64,000 nucleotides of DNA. Origin: Thermoplasmata archaeon. GTDB taxonomy: Archaea > Thermoplasmatota > Thermoplasmata > Halarchaeoplasmatales > Halarchaeoplasmataceae. The translations under genes and the position numbers were made by a program. Each line of letters begins with the position of its first letter. Position 1 is the stretch's first letter. A model generated the notes under the pieces. That model was not told the origin of the DNA. It searched no databases and saw nothing but the letters and a program-made list of their open reading frames with translations. The stretch is from contig PWHR01000078.1 in the NCBI GenBank assembly GCA_003554965.1, positions 1-64,000 of the forward strand. The letters are read 5' to 3'. Positions 43,362-51,579 of this stretch are shown piece by piece.

Positions 43362-44117
43362 ATGATAGAGATCAAAAGAAAAGGAGATATAGCCATAATA
43401 GAGATCGACAACCCCCCTATGAACGCTGTATGTAAGAAGATGCTGGGTGAGATGGAAAAAAAGCTTAAAGAACTTTCAGAGGAAGATGGTCTTAGAGCTG
43501 CTATACTGACAGGTAATGGAGAGATATTCGTAGCCGGGGCGGATATAAAAGAGATGAAAGATATGGATCCAAAGGAGGCAAGGAAATTTTCTAGAAGAGG
43601 ACAGAAGTTATTCCATGATCTTTCTGATTTACCCTTTGCCGTTATCAGTGCGGTCAACGGATATGCTCTTGGCGGGGGTCTAGAATTAGCACTCAGTACT
43701 GACATCGTGATAGCCTCTAAAGGGACTAAATTTGGGCAACCAGAAGTGGGATTGGGTATCATACCTGGTTTCGGCGGTACAGTACTCCTTCAAAGAGCGA
43801 TAGGTGAATCGAAGGCTAAAGAGTTGATCTTCACAGGAAAGAAGATCAAAGCCGAGAAAGCTGAAGAATTAGGGATAGTGGATAAATTGGTTGAAGAAGA
43901 AGAACTGATGGAAGAAGCGGAAGCTTTTGTGAAAAAGATCACCAGTAATTCACCTGTAGCGATAAAAAATGCAAAGAAAGTTATGAATAAAACCGGTCAT
44001 CTACCAAAAAGAGAAGCCTTGAAAAAAGAAGCTGAATTCTTTGAAAAGTGTTTTGAAAGCGAGGATCAAAAAGAAGGCATGGAAGCTTTCCTGGAAAAAA
44101 GAGATCCAGAATTCTGA
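43362..44117 (+). CDS. enoyl-CoA hydratase
   Basis: A 251-residue crotonase-family hydratase. AGADIKEMKDMD forms the first oxyanion-hole strand; YALGGGLELALSTDIVIASKGTKFGQPEV contains the GGG turn and the catalytic Glu in FGQPEVGLGIIPGFGGT. The second catalytic Glu is the E in GLELAL region. Start at ATG 43362 with a GAAAGGTGA site is chosen over GTG 43353. It is last in the three-gene operon. No acyl-CoA dehydrogenase is in the window. Confidence 0.94.
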   Translation: MIEIKRKGDIAIIEIDNPPMNAVCKKMLGEMEKKLKELSEEDGLRAAILTGNGEIFVAGADIKEMKDMDPKEARKFSRRGQKLFHDLSDLPFAVISAVNGYALGGGLELALSTDIVIASKGTKFGQPEVGLGIIPGFGGTVLLQRAIGESKAKELIFTGKKIKAEKAEELGIVDKLVEEEELMEEAEAFVKKITSNSPVAIKNAKKVMNKTGHLPKREALKKEAEFFEKCFESEDQKEGMEAFLEKRDPEF

Positions 44118-44143
44118 CTTATTAGGCAAAATTACTAACCCTC

Positions 44144-44160
44144 TTTTTTAATTTTTATTA
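44144..44160 (+). terminator. T-rich terminator after the enoyl-CoA hydratase gene
   Basis: Two T-runs (TTTTTT and TTTTT) occur about 30 bases after the stop of the operon. Archaeal termination uses T-tracts without needing a hairpin, so this is the likely end of the message. Confidence 0.4.
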
Positions 44161-44272
44161 AAAAATCTAGACTGTAGATGATATATGATGTATCACCGAA
44201 TAAGATCTTAAAAATATATCGATATTATAGAATCTACTTAAAGAGAAATAGGGTTTGAGTGGAAGAAGATCG

Positions 44273-44298
44273 AGGGTCTTATTTAAAATAAAGACCCT
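44273..44298 (-). terminator. inverted repeat at the end of the L12 gene
   Basis: AGGGTCTT (44273-44280) mirrors AAGACCCT (44291-44298) with an AT-only centre. The repeat spans the rpl12 stop codon, so it would fold at the 3' end of the L1-P0-L12 message. It may protect or end that transcript. Confidence 0.45.
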
Positions 44299-44609
44299 AG
44301 TCCTTCCGCTGCTTCTTCTTTTTCTTTCTCTTCGTCTCTTTCTTCTTCCTCTTCTTCCTCTTCTTCTGGTTCTTCCTCTTCTTCAGCTTCAGCAGCTTCT
44401 GGAGCAGCAGCTGGTGCGCCACCTGCCGGCATCGCAAATCCTTCTTCGATGGCTTCGTCTATATCTACATCTTCAAGGCTAGCGGTAAGAGCCTTCACTC
44501 TTGCATCGTCGACTTCTATATCTGCAGCCTCCAAGATGTCAGTGATTCCATCTTCTGTTATCTCCTTACCTGCCGAATGAAGCAGCATCGCGCTGTACAC
44601 ATATTCCAT
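44283..44609 (-). CDS. rpl12: ribosomal stalk protein P1/L12 (archaeal)
   Basis: A 108-residue archaeal stalk protein. [18 protein letters not shown] is the N-terminal P0-binding domain, an Ala/Pro hinge follows ([10 protein letters not shown]), then a very long Glu run, and it ends in the conserved-type GLGSLF that contacts elongation factors. It is third in the operon L1-P0-L12, as in other archaea. Confidence 0.96.
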   Translation of the reverse strand: MEYVYSAMLLHSAGKEITEDGITDILEAADIEVDDARVKALTASLEDVDIDEAIEEGFAMPAGGAPAAAPEAAEAEEEEEPEEEEEEEEERDEEKEKEEAAEGLGSLF

Positions 44610-44647
44610 ATTTTATACCTCCTTTGAATAGCATTTTTGTTCTTTAT

Positions 44648-45601
44648 TTATTCATCTTCTTCATCTTGAGTATCTTCTTCTTCAGATCCTGATCCATCAG
44701 AACCATCTGTCTCAATTCCAAGTTCCTTCTTTAATTCTTCATCTAGTGCTTCCGGATCGAGTTCAGATGCCAAGGACATCATATCCTGATGTGATTTGGC
44801 TAACATCGGTTTTAGAGTATCCTGATTAACTATATCAGCATTGAAAGCCACGCTTAAAGCATCGCTTTGCATCTTTTTCAACATGGTAGTGATGTTCTCT
44901 TTAGTGGGATATCCTGCATTTACTGAGAGTGCAAATGCTGAGCTAGCAGCTTCCTTAAGATCATCGATATATTGAGAGGGGTCTATATCTAGATCGTCTT
45001 TCTCGTATATTATCCCATCTTCAAAGACCGACTTAAGGTCTAATCCCACAGTTATAGGATTTATCTCCAACCTTCTGAGCATCGATGCCAATTCCTGGTT
45101 TATAGTTTCGCCTTCTTCAACCACTGTTTTCGTTTGATTTATAACTACTTTCCCGCTTTGTATCGATGCAGGTATACCTACCTTCTGAAGATCGCCCACT
45201 ATCGGACCAGGCTTGAATGGGGTATCACCTTCTTCTACTTCCACGTCTTCAGGTGCGGTTTCACCTCCGCTCGCAGGAGCCTTGGTTTTAGTATCTTCCA
45301 TCTGATTGAAAAGCTTGAAAGGATTGAGATTCGTAGAAACTATGGCGATCTGTCCTTCGATAAATCTCTGCATCTCATCGAGTCCTTCACGCTTTTCCGA
45401 GGCTCTTTTTATGGCTTTTTCTAAAAGAGTGTTCTTTGAAACTCTTAAGTTAGCCGTTCCTCTTAGCTTGGATCTCATCTGCTGCATCTGATAGGCCGGT
45501 ATCCCTTCTATATTGACTATACCTATCACAGGTGAAGTTTCCAAAAGGTTAGCCAGCTTTTCTACTTCTTTTTGTTTCCACTTCGGTATTTCTTCGCTCA
45601 T
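44648..45601 (-). CDS. rpl10: ribosomal protein uL10 / P0
   Basis: A 317-residue P0-type protein. WKQKEVEKLANLLETSPVIG begins the rRNA-binding domain, RVSKNTLLEKAI is the KN(T)L signature, and VEEGDTPFKPGPIVGDLQKVG is the archaeal insertion domain. The C terminus has helices that bind L12 dimers and an acidic tail. It lies between L1 and L12 with an 10-base gap to L1. Confidence 0.96.
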   Translation of the reverse strand: MSEEIPKWKQKEVEKLANLLETSPVIGIVNIEGIPAYQMQQMRSKLRGTANLRVSKNTLLEKAIKRASEKREGLDEMQRFIEGQIAIVSTNLNPFKLFNQMEDTKTKAPASGGETAPEDVEVEEGDTPFKPGPIVGDLQKVGIPASIQSGKVVINQTKTVVEEGETINQELASMLRRLEINPITVGLDLKSVFEDGIIYEKDDLDIDPSQYIDDLKEAASSAFALSVNAGYPTKENITTMLKKMQSDALSVAFNADIVNQDTLKPMLAKSHQDMMSLASELDPEALDEELKKELGIETDGSDGSGSEEEDTQDEEDE

Positions 45602-45611
45602 CTTTTATCCC

Positions 45612-46250
45612 TCACATGATCCTCACGGCAGGACCCATGGTCGTTTTTACATACATGCTCTCGATGTTCGCCTCTCTCCTGTCCATATTCTGAACTATCC
45701 GCCTTTTAACTGTATCGATATTATCAGCAATATCCTCGGGATCCTGTTTTTCAGTTCCGACGGGAACATGAAACGTTCTTCTATCCCTTGATCTCACCCT
45801 GACTGTACCTTTAAGTGAAGCGACCATCTTCTCGAGATCATCATCTGGTTTGATTGGGTTCGGCATCTTCCCTTGAGGTCCTAAGATAGAACCCAATTCC
45901 CTACCTATCACCGTCATAAGGGGTGGTTCGGCCAAAAAGAATTGATGTTCCTGGGCTATTTTTCTAGCTCTACTTCCATCTTCAGCAAGATCTTCGATCT
46001 CGTCTGGCTCTATAACCATATCAGCGACATCTTTAGCTTGGTGAGCTAATTCACCACTTCCAAAAACTCCGACTTTGATCTCTTTGCCCCTTCCATTGGG
46101 TAGTACGACCTCTTCGTCTAACCTGTTCTGGGGTTGGGAGAGATCAACTTCTCTTAGATTCACAGCTAACTCTATACTCTCCATAAAATTCCTTTCGGGT
46201 GCGTAATCTAGGGCTTTTTGAACTGCCTCTATAGTCTCGTCATCTGCCAC
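45612..46250 (-). CDS. rpl1: ribosomal protein uL1
   Basis: A 212-residue L1. RNFMESIELAVNLREVDLSQ, then GILGPQGKMPNPIKPDDD (the L1 signature region read as SILGPQGKMPNP) and VRSRDRRTFHVPVGTEKQDP are family typical. The GTG start at 46250 has a strong AGGAGGTT site. Archaeal L1 proteins often repress their own operon by binding a leader or early-gene RNA that mimics their 23S site; a structured leader is present here. Confidence 0.96.
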   Translation of the reverse strand: MADDETIEAVQKALDYAPERNFMESIELAVNLREVDLSQPQNRLDEEVVLPNGRGKEIKVGVFGSGELAHQAKDVADMVIEPDEIEDLAEDGSRARKIAQEHQFFLAEPPLMTVIGRELGSILGPQGKMPNPIKPDDDLEKMVASLKGTVRVRSRDRRTFHVPVGTEKQDPEDIADNIDTVKRRIVQNMDRREANIESMYVKTTMGPAVRIM

Positions 46251-46261
46251 GTTGATAACCT

Positions 46262-46312
46262 CCTGTAGTAGTTACGGAACCTGGGAAACCCTTTTAGGGT
46301 TCCTCCTACAGG
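46262..46312 (-). promoter_or_regulatory. structured leader upstream of the L1 operon
   Basis: CCTGTAG (46262-46268) pairs with CTACAGG (46306-46312) and encloses an inner hairpin, GAAACCC-TTTTA-GGGTTCC in plus-strand sense, so the minus-strand leader can fold into a nested stem just before the L1 ribosome site. Placement fits an L1 autoregulation site. L1 binding itself is inferred, not seen. Confidence 0.5.
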
Positions 46313-46384
46313 TTTGACCTTTCAGAACCACGGTTCTTATTTAAAGATTTTGGTATGCTTTTTTTAATGCTATAATATAGGCCA

Positions 46385-48160
46385 CTATATACCAGGTATT
46401 ATATCCCATAAGGTTAAAATTATATAAAACAAACTTAGTGAATAGATGCTTATAGGGAGGTATGATAAATCTTCATCCGTCAATATAACAGCTATTAGTG
46501 CCATTAGCCCAAAGGTTATGAGATGGTGAATTTCGTTGAATATTATGGCGGGAAGGAAAGCTAATATAAAAATTAGAGCAGGGAGGATTAAATATGAATC
46601 AAACCATTTCTCCAAGAGGCCCTCATCGATTACATAAGTCAAAAAGGTAAGTGAAAAGAACAAAACGAAGAGTATAGCTCCCAACATCAAGATTTCTGAT
46701 GTCAATTCAGGAGTCCTAGTGATATTCACAGTGCTGTATGTACCTCCTTCTTGTAATTTAGTTTTCCATATCTCTGGGGTATATATTCCAATAAAATATG
46801 TCACAACACATGCTCCAGAAAAGCTGAGTGAAGATATTTTGTCAAACATATCACTATCTCTACGAAATCGAAATGTCATGTAGACCAAGACTGCAGCAAT
46901 AGAAAAAATTGAGAGCACACGTAATCTTCCAGTCAAAAATGCGAAGGATCCACCTGCTAAAATAGAAACAATACACAAGTTTTTAGATTGTGTTTTAGAT
47001 AAAATTTTCTCTTCTCGATAATAATCTGCTACGAATGATCCCAAACATCCTAGAAAGAAACCCATGGCCCCGATATAAAATATGTAAGGAAAATGGAGTA
47101 CGTATGAGGGATCAAGAGCCCAACCTTGAGCAAAGTCAGAATCGATAAGGTGTAACACGGCACTGCCTAAAAGGGCACTTGATGTAAGAGGCAAGATTAT
47201 AGTCAATTTCAAACTTGAAAATATTCTTTTTAATAAATCCTTATGGATTAAATGTAATGAAATCAACATGAATATTATTGATATGATCACGAATGACATA
47301 GTTATGTAAAGAGATCTTTGCTGTAAGATCATGAGTTCAGCCATGCCTGAATATCCGAATACTTGTTCCCACGCATACTCATACTCAAGAAGAAATCCAT
47401 AATATGGTCCAACACCTTCTGCTCCAACGATAGGTGTTGCAAAATAATCAAAGATTATGATCCCTTCTTTCCCAATACGGATCATCGTGGGTACTATGGC
47501 GACTATGAACCAAACTACCATCCATATGCCAAATACTCCAAAAAAGATAGAGCAAATCTTCTTAAGGACAGGTTTAAATTTTTTTTCAGCGATCAGCTTT
47601 ATTGATTCGCCTAGGCGCACTTTAACAGCGATATATAACCCACTAAGACTTGTGATGGTAAAAACCATCCTCTGGAGACCCGAGCTAACTTCTTCTGAAA
47701 AAAGTATATTCTGGGGATAGATTTCACCTATCATCTGTATGAATTCCATTTCTGCTCCATAATAAGCGTAAAGACCACTATATTCCATACCAGCATACCC
47801 TTGAAGGTAATCGATGAAAGGCGGTAACATCACTATCGCAAATCCGGGTAAGATCGCGTTGTATACTTTGCGTAGAGGTGTTCCCGAAGCTAAAGAAAGG
47901 ACCAGGGAACCCATTATCAAAACAGGAAAGTTGAATCCTATATGTTGAATCAACAGGTACATGGAAAAAGTTCTTTCGAACTCAAAAATATGAGATTCTG
48001 CAACAGATCTAACTGCCCCTACCGCCACTAGAAAGAGAAAAGCGGTCAAAGGGGTAAATCGATCTTTTTCAAAAAACTCGATAAGTGACTCTAATGTTCC
48101 TGCTATCCGACCAGGCTCATATTCTTGTTTTTCTATTCCCGTTTTATTTTCTTCAGTCAT
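46385..48160 (-). CDS. large polytopic membrane protein, unknown
   Basis: A 591-residue protein with about 14 hydrophobic segments and no signature I recognise. A soluble N terminus (residues 1-40) precedes the first helix. Several loops carry aromatic and acidic residues (LQGYAGMEYSGLYAYYG, YEYAWEQVFGYSGMAEL). It follows the transglutaminase-like gene by 23 bases on the same strand, so the two are probably co-expressed. The base composition is AT-richer than the housekeeping genes around it. Confidence 0.6.
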   Translation of the reverse strand: MTEENKTGIEKQEYEPGRIAGTLESLIEFFEKDRFTPLTAFLFLVAVGAVRSVAESHIFEFERTFSMYLLIQHIGFNFPVLIMGSLVLSLASGTPLRKVYNAILPGFAIVMLPPFIDYLQGYAGMEYSGLYAYYGAEMEFIQMIGEIYPQNILFSEEVSSGLQRMVFTITSLSGLYIAVKVRLGESIKLIAEKKFKPVLKKICSIFFGVFGIWMVVWFIVAIVPTMIRIGKEGIIIFDYFATPIVGAEGVGPYYGFLLEYEYAWEQVFGYSGMAELMILQQRSLYITMSFVIISIIFMLISLHLIHKDLLKRIFSSLKLTIILPLTSSALLGSAVLHLIDSDFAQGWALDPSYVLHFPYIFYIGAMGFFLGCLGSFVADYYREEKILSKTQSKNLCIVSILAGGSFAFLTGRLRVLSIFSIAAVLVYMTFRFRRDSDMFDKISSLSFSGACVVTYFIGIYTPEIWKTKLQEGGTYSTVNITRTPELTSEILMLGAILFVLFFSLTFLTYVIDEGLLEKWFDSYLILPALIFILAFLPAIIFNEIHHLITFGLMALIAVILTDEDLSYLPISIYSLSLFYIILTLWDIIPGI

Positions 48161-48183
48161 GGATTGAGCATCCCCAATTTACA

Positions 48184-50295
48184 TCATAATCTCTTCATCA
48201 CTATGTATGATATAATCCATAGGATAAGTATGATTGTAGCAAAAAGGTGATCAATAGCTATCAAATCCTCTTCTTCTGCATACTCAACAGTTAACGTATA
48301 CCTACCAAAGTTGCCTTCCTCCGATCTGTTGCCGTTACTAGGTGCATAAATCGAGATGTAATAGGGTCCTCCAACTTCCTCACCACGAATACGAGAATCA
48401 GTGACTAATTCGGCTTCCCCACCTTCATATTCCATCGGCTCTCTAAAATGTGGCCCTTCAGTAGCGGTTGGTATTATAGGGTAATTCTCGTTGGAGACAT
48501 ATATACTTGCTTCTATCGAATCATCCGATTCGATCGTGATATCCTTTGCCCTATCTAAATCGATTCTATAAAAATCTCCACCGCCTCTTCCTATTATCTT
48601 CTCTACAGAGCCTTGTTCAAGCTCGTGTTCTGGAGCTTCAGAATATTTCTCAGTAATTCTTTTGGGTTCAGGTGACTCCCCTGGTCCGAAAACATAAATA
48701 TCCTGTGTTTCCCATCTCCCATCGAATAATAATTCCACCGCCTGGAGGTAGTTCTTCCTTGAGGCGAATGTTTCTCCCATAGGCATGAAAAAATCCGGTT
48801 CCCCCTCTATACCAGAAGGAAATCTCACGCCCCATTCATCAGGATCAAGTACATACCAGTCTCCTTCGTTGGTCTCTTCCTCCCACGAAACATCATACAT
48901 GGATTCTTCAAGCCATATCTCAACAAAGTAATGCTCCATAAGATCTTCCTGAACTTCAGGAGTCGGATGTATGGAAGCCACTCTACTAGGTATCCCTATC
49001 GACCGTAAAAGTGCAACCATCGCAAAGGAGACTTCATCACACCATCCATTGATAACTTTAGATCTATCTTCAGATTCTAAGTCGTGCATCGATACTCCGT
49101 TCAACGCTAATTTTTCAGCATCTTCTAAAGTCAAACCCTCAACTTCCTTGACTTCTTCGTCCAAAAAAGTTTGAGTTAGTCCTTCGAATATCTCTAATAT
49201 CTCTGTACTTTCGCCTTCTTGTTCAATTTCTTCTTCTTCGATCCTGTATATTTTTCTGCTTTCTTCTTTCACCCATAAATCATCCATCGATTCTGATATT
49301 TCGGCTTCTTCACTTAACTCTATCTCTACTTCGTCAAATTTATCCCTAAGCCATTGTGGTATTTCTCCCTCTGATAAATCATCTTCTTTTTCTACGGAAC
49401 CTCTATATGTTTGTCTATGGTTATCGTTAAAAAAGGAGGGGCTTTCTTCACCATAGAATAGTATGTCCGATGCATCCCTTATGAGGGGTTGGAACTCAGG
49501 TCTAGCATCATTCCGTTGTGCGACTATCCTCTGAAATCTAGCTGCACTTTCTTGTGGATCTGTGGTGTTACCTGCACCTGCTAGAGCAAACTCATAGATG
49601 CTAGGTCGGTCGTCGTAATCATCCCCGAATGGATGCAAATTCGGTATCAGATCTTCTCTACCGGGATGTACTGTATCGCCACTAGTATATATAAAGCCTT
49701 TTTCATCTCTCGTTCCATCTTCATCATACGCGTAAGCTTTTAACTTTTCTTCTGGTATGCCAAACTCTTCAGGGTCGTATATGACATATATCTCTATTTC
49801 TTCCGTCCAGTCCTCATTTGAAAGCTCAAATCTGTAACCACCGATAGTGTTTTCTTCAGGTATATCCACTTCCCAACCCTGATCTCTCTCATCAATACTA
49901 AGCTCATCCATATCATCTTTTAAAGGTTCAATATCAGATTCTGCGCCGGTATCACCTTTTATATTAAGTGTGGTACCTCTTCTTACAACCACGGTATCAT
50001 TGGCCACGATAACATCTTCTTCACCGTAAAATTTCTCCCATCCCTCGTAATTCCGAGTGTTGTATTCTTCCTTATATGGTACATATAGCCTAGGCAGTTC
50101 TTCATTTTCATCTTCTAAAATTTCTTCTATTTTCTCTGTTGATGATCCAAAACCCATATCTTTTTCATCTTCATATATATCCTCTGTGGAAATGGCGGGT
50201 AAAACTAAAGAGCTAATAAGTACCAATAACATAAAAATTGTAAGAATTGTCCTATCTGTTGATTTTGATAGCATGTTATACTTAATAATATCCAA
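48184..50295 (-). CDS. secreted, membrane-anchored transglutaminase-like protein
   Basis: A 703-residue protein. An N-terminal hydrophobic segment (ILTIFMLLVLISSLVLP) acts as signal or anchor, and a C-terminal segment (IDHLFATIILILWIISYIVM) with a short basic tail anchors it, leaving a large acidic outer domain. The transglutaminase/cysteine-protease-like triad is visible: Cys in INGWCDEVSFAMVALLRSIG, His in LMEHYFVEIWLE and Asp in GDWYVLDPDEW. IPSRVAS follows the Cys helix as usual. It may crosslink or cut surface proteins. It is first in an operon with the polytopic protein. Confidence 0.8.
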   Translation of the reverse strand: MDIIKYNMLSKSTDRTILTIFMLLVLISSLVLPAISTEDIYEDEKDMGFGSSTEKIEEILEDENEELPRLYVPYKEEYNTRNYEGWEKFYGEEDVIVANDTVVVRRGTTLNIKGDTGAESDIEPLKDDMDELSIDERDQGWEVDIPEENTIGGYRFELSNEDWTEEIEIYVIYDPEEFGIPEEKLKAYAYDEDGTRDEKGFIYTSGDTVHPGREDLIPNLHPFGDDYDDRPSIYEFALAGAGNTTDPQESAARFQRIVAQRNDARPEFQPLIRDASDILFYGEESPSFFNDNHRQTYRGSVEKEDDLSEGEIPQWLRDKFDEVEIELSEEAEISESMDDLWVKEESRKIYRIEEEEIEQEGESTEILEIFEGLTQTFLDEEVKEVEGLTLEDAEKLALNGVSMHDLESEDRSKVINGWCDEVSFAMVALLRSIGIPSRVASIHPTPEVQEDLMEHYFVEIWLEESMYDVSWEEETNEGDWYVLDPDEWGVRFPSGIEGEPDFFMPMGETFASRKNYLQAVELLFDGRWETQDIYVFGPGESPEPKRITEKYSEAPEHELEQGSVEKIIGRGGGDFYRIDLDRAKDITIESDDSIEASIYVSNENYPIIPTATEGPHFREPMEYEGGEAELVTDSRIRGEEVGGPYYISIYAPSNGNRSEEGNFGRYTLTVEYAEEEDLIAIDHLFATIILILWIISYIVMKRL

Positions 50296-50321
50296 AATGG
50301 GGTTCGTAATTAACTTTTTTG

Positions 50322-50336
50322 GTTGTTAACTGAATG
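50322..50336 (+). repeat. left 15-base target-site duplication of the IS element
   Basis: GTTGTTAACTGAATG, identical to the copy at 51521-51535. The two copies directly abut the terminal inverted repeats of the insertion. Confidence 0.85.
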
Positions 50337-50790
50337 TGTAGTATCCCGAAATCATTTATTAAAGATAAAATATCATCTATAATGAAGAAACTTGAAGATC
50401 GGTAGATCAAGTGGATCATCAAGATACTTGAGGAAGGAAACAGGACCCAGAAAGAGATAGCTGATCTAAAGAATGTATCTCAAGGAAGGATCAGTCAATT
50501 ATGGAACGAATACAAAGAAACAGGAAAAATACCGAAGTTGAGGAACCTAGTAGACCAAGAGAACAACTATCTAAAGAAGAAAAAAGGTGATCAAAGATAG
50601 CTATGAGAAATACAGAACTTGTGCAGAATACCTTGAGGACATCATTCAGAAAGAATATGGAATGGAAATCAGCCACAATAAGATCCAAAACTATATTAGG
50701 AGATTAGATATGGCTTCTGAAACCAAGAAGAAACAAGAAAAACGCAAATGGGTTCGTTGGGAAAGAAATCATTCTATGAGCCTTTGGCAT

Positions 50791-50838
50791 CTAGAGTAAC
50801 AGAGTTCCTCATCTCACTCGGAAAGTATTCCTCGTAAT
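50791..50838 (+). repeat. insert 1 in transposase gene (48 bases)
   Basis: The coding sense jumps from SLWH (ending 50790) to TDYKWF (starting 50839), so these 48 bases are extra. They contain CGGAA-AGTA-TTCC-T-CG and a weaker first stem, resembling the second hairpin of inserts 3 and 4 (GGAA...TTCCTC). The end points are fixed by the flanking codons. Confidence 0.6.
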
Positions 50839-50935
50839 ACAGATTACAAATGGTTTACTGATCTAAATAAGTGGATGATAGCCTATGAAGACGATGCTTC
50901 AAGGATGATGATGAGTTATAATATGGTAGATGAAG

Positions 50936-50975
50936 ATTGTAGGGATTTCATCCCATAATCCTCGGTAACCTGCGG
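50936..50975 (+). repeat. insert 2 in transposase gene (about 40 bases)
   Basis: The coding sense jumps from MVDE to TTENAIKTLDEG. The extra bases fold into GGGAT-TTC-ATCCC (50942-50954) and a second imperfect stem TCCTCGG-TAA-CCTGCGGA. It has the double-hairpin layout of inserts 3 and 4 but a different sequence. The borders are uncertain by a few bases. Confidence 0.55.
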
Positions 50976-51078
50976 AAACTACTGAAAATGCTATTAAAAC
51001 ACTTGATGAGGGCATCAAGCAGTGGGGTAAGCCAAGAGAGATACTAACAGACTAAGGAACTCAATTTTATGCATCTAC

Positions 51079-51131
51079 TGGAATTTGTATGCAAATTCCA
51101 TCGACATGAGGAATTTAGAATAAATTCCTCA
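51079..51131 (+). repeat. double-hairpin element, copy A (insert 3)
   Basis: Hairpin 1 is TGGAATTTG-TATG-CAAATTCCA (51079-51100), the spacer is TCGACA (51101-51106), and hairpin 2 is TGAGGAATTT-AGAAT-AAATTCCTCA (51107-51131). Both stems are perfect. The element sits just after the DDE-core block GTQFYA, whose reading resumes with KEKGLSEFEEYL. Confidence 0.85.
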
Positions 51132-51249
51132 GTGAGTGGTGGTGACAAGAAAGAGAAAGGACTATCTGAATTTGAAGAATATCTTCCTTGTCAAGATATT
51201 CATCAGATCGTTGGAAGAGTTAGCCATCCGCAAACTAATGGCAATCTAC

Positions 51250-51303
51250 TGGAATTTCCGAGAGAAATTCCATCGACATGAGGAATTCTTGGTGAATTCC
51301 TCA
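51250..51303 (+). repeat. double-hairpin element, copy B (insert 4)
   Basis: Hairpin 1 is TGGAATTTC-CGAGA-GAAATTCCA (51250-51272), the spacer TCGACA is identical (51273-51278), and hairpin 2 is TGAGGAATTC-TTGGT-GAATTCCTCA (51279-51303). Compared with copy A the loops differ, but the last pair of each stem changes on both sides (G-C to C-G, T-A to C-G), so pairing is kept. It interrupts the transposase just after SHPQTNG. Confidence 0.85.
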
Positions 51304-51520
51304 GTGGATCGAACGACTTTACAGAACATTAGAAGAAAAACTTCATTTGTTTGATTATGACATGGATGAAGTTGTAGAATGGTATAACGAGCTTAAACCT
51401 CATGGAAGTTTGGTTTTTCGAGGACATTTTGATACTCCTGAAAGTTGGTTCTGGAAGTGATATCATGACCAAGGAAAGAAAAAGCAAAAAAGAAAATATT
51501 AAAAATTTCAGGATACTACA

Positions 51521-51535
51521 GTTGTTAACTGAATG
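51521..51535 (+). repeat. right 15-base target-site duplication of the IS element
   Basis: Second copy of GTTGTTAACTGAATG, directly after the right inverted repeat ending at 51520. The exact identity of both copies suggests that the insertion is not very old. Confidence 0.85.
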
Positions 51536-51579
51536 GCTAAACGAAAAAACATTATTAACATGATCAATAGCGTTCTCAA

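Larger units (their letters stand above)
50382..51460 (+). pseudogene. IS481-like DDE transposase, interrupted
   Basis: Reading across frames gives an N-terminal helix-turn-helix (RTQKEIADLKNVSQGRIS), a linker, KWVRWERNHSMSLWH, the integrase core (KWFTDLNKWMIAYEDDASRM; REILTD-GTQFYA; GRVSHPQTNG) and a C-terminal YNELKPHGSL. Lesions are TAG at 50403-50405, two single-base frameshifts (near 50543 and 50583), a TAA at 51053-51055 in the second catalytic block, and four inserts of about 41-54 bases at roughly 50791, 50936, 51079 and 51250. Outside the inserts the coding sense is well kept. It cannot make one protein by normal translation. Confidence 0.85.
50337..51520 (+). mobile_element. IS481-like insertion sequence, degraded
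   Basis: A 1184-base element. Left end TGTAGTATCCCGAAAT and right end ATTTCAGGATACTACA are inverted repeats with one mismatch in 16, starting TGT and ending ACA as IS481 family elements do. It is flanked by a 15-base direct repeat, within the size range known for that family. It carries one broken transposase gene that contains several hairpin inserts. It lies between the transglutaminase-like gene and a broken UbiA gene. Confidence 0.85.

Noticed and set aside
44255-44482. Leu-rich plus-strand open frame opposite L12
   Set aside because: It is the complement of the Glu-rich codons of L12, a typical shadow frame.
51079-51303. A two-repeat CRISPR array
   Set aside because: The repeated units are themselves double hairpins with variable loops, the intervening DNA is transposase coding sequence, and no cas gene is near.
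50587-51354. Four small open frames within the IS as separate genes
   Set aside because: They are pieces of one interrupted transposase; each carries part of the same domain order.
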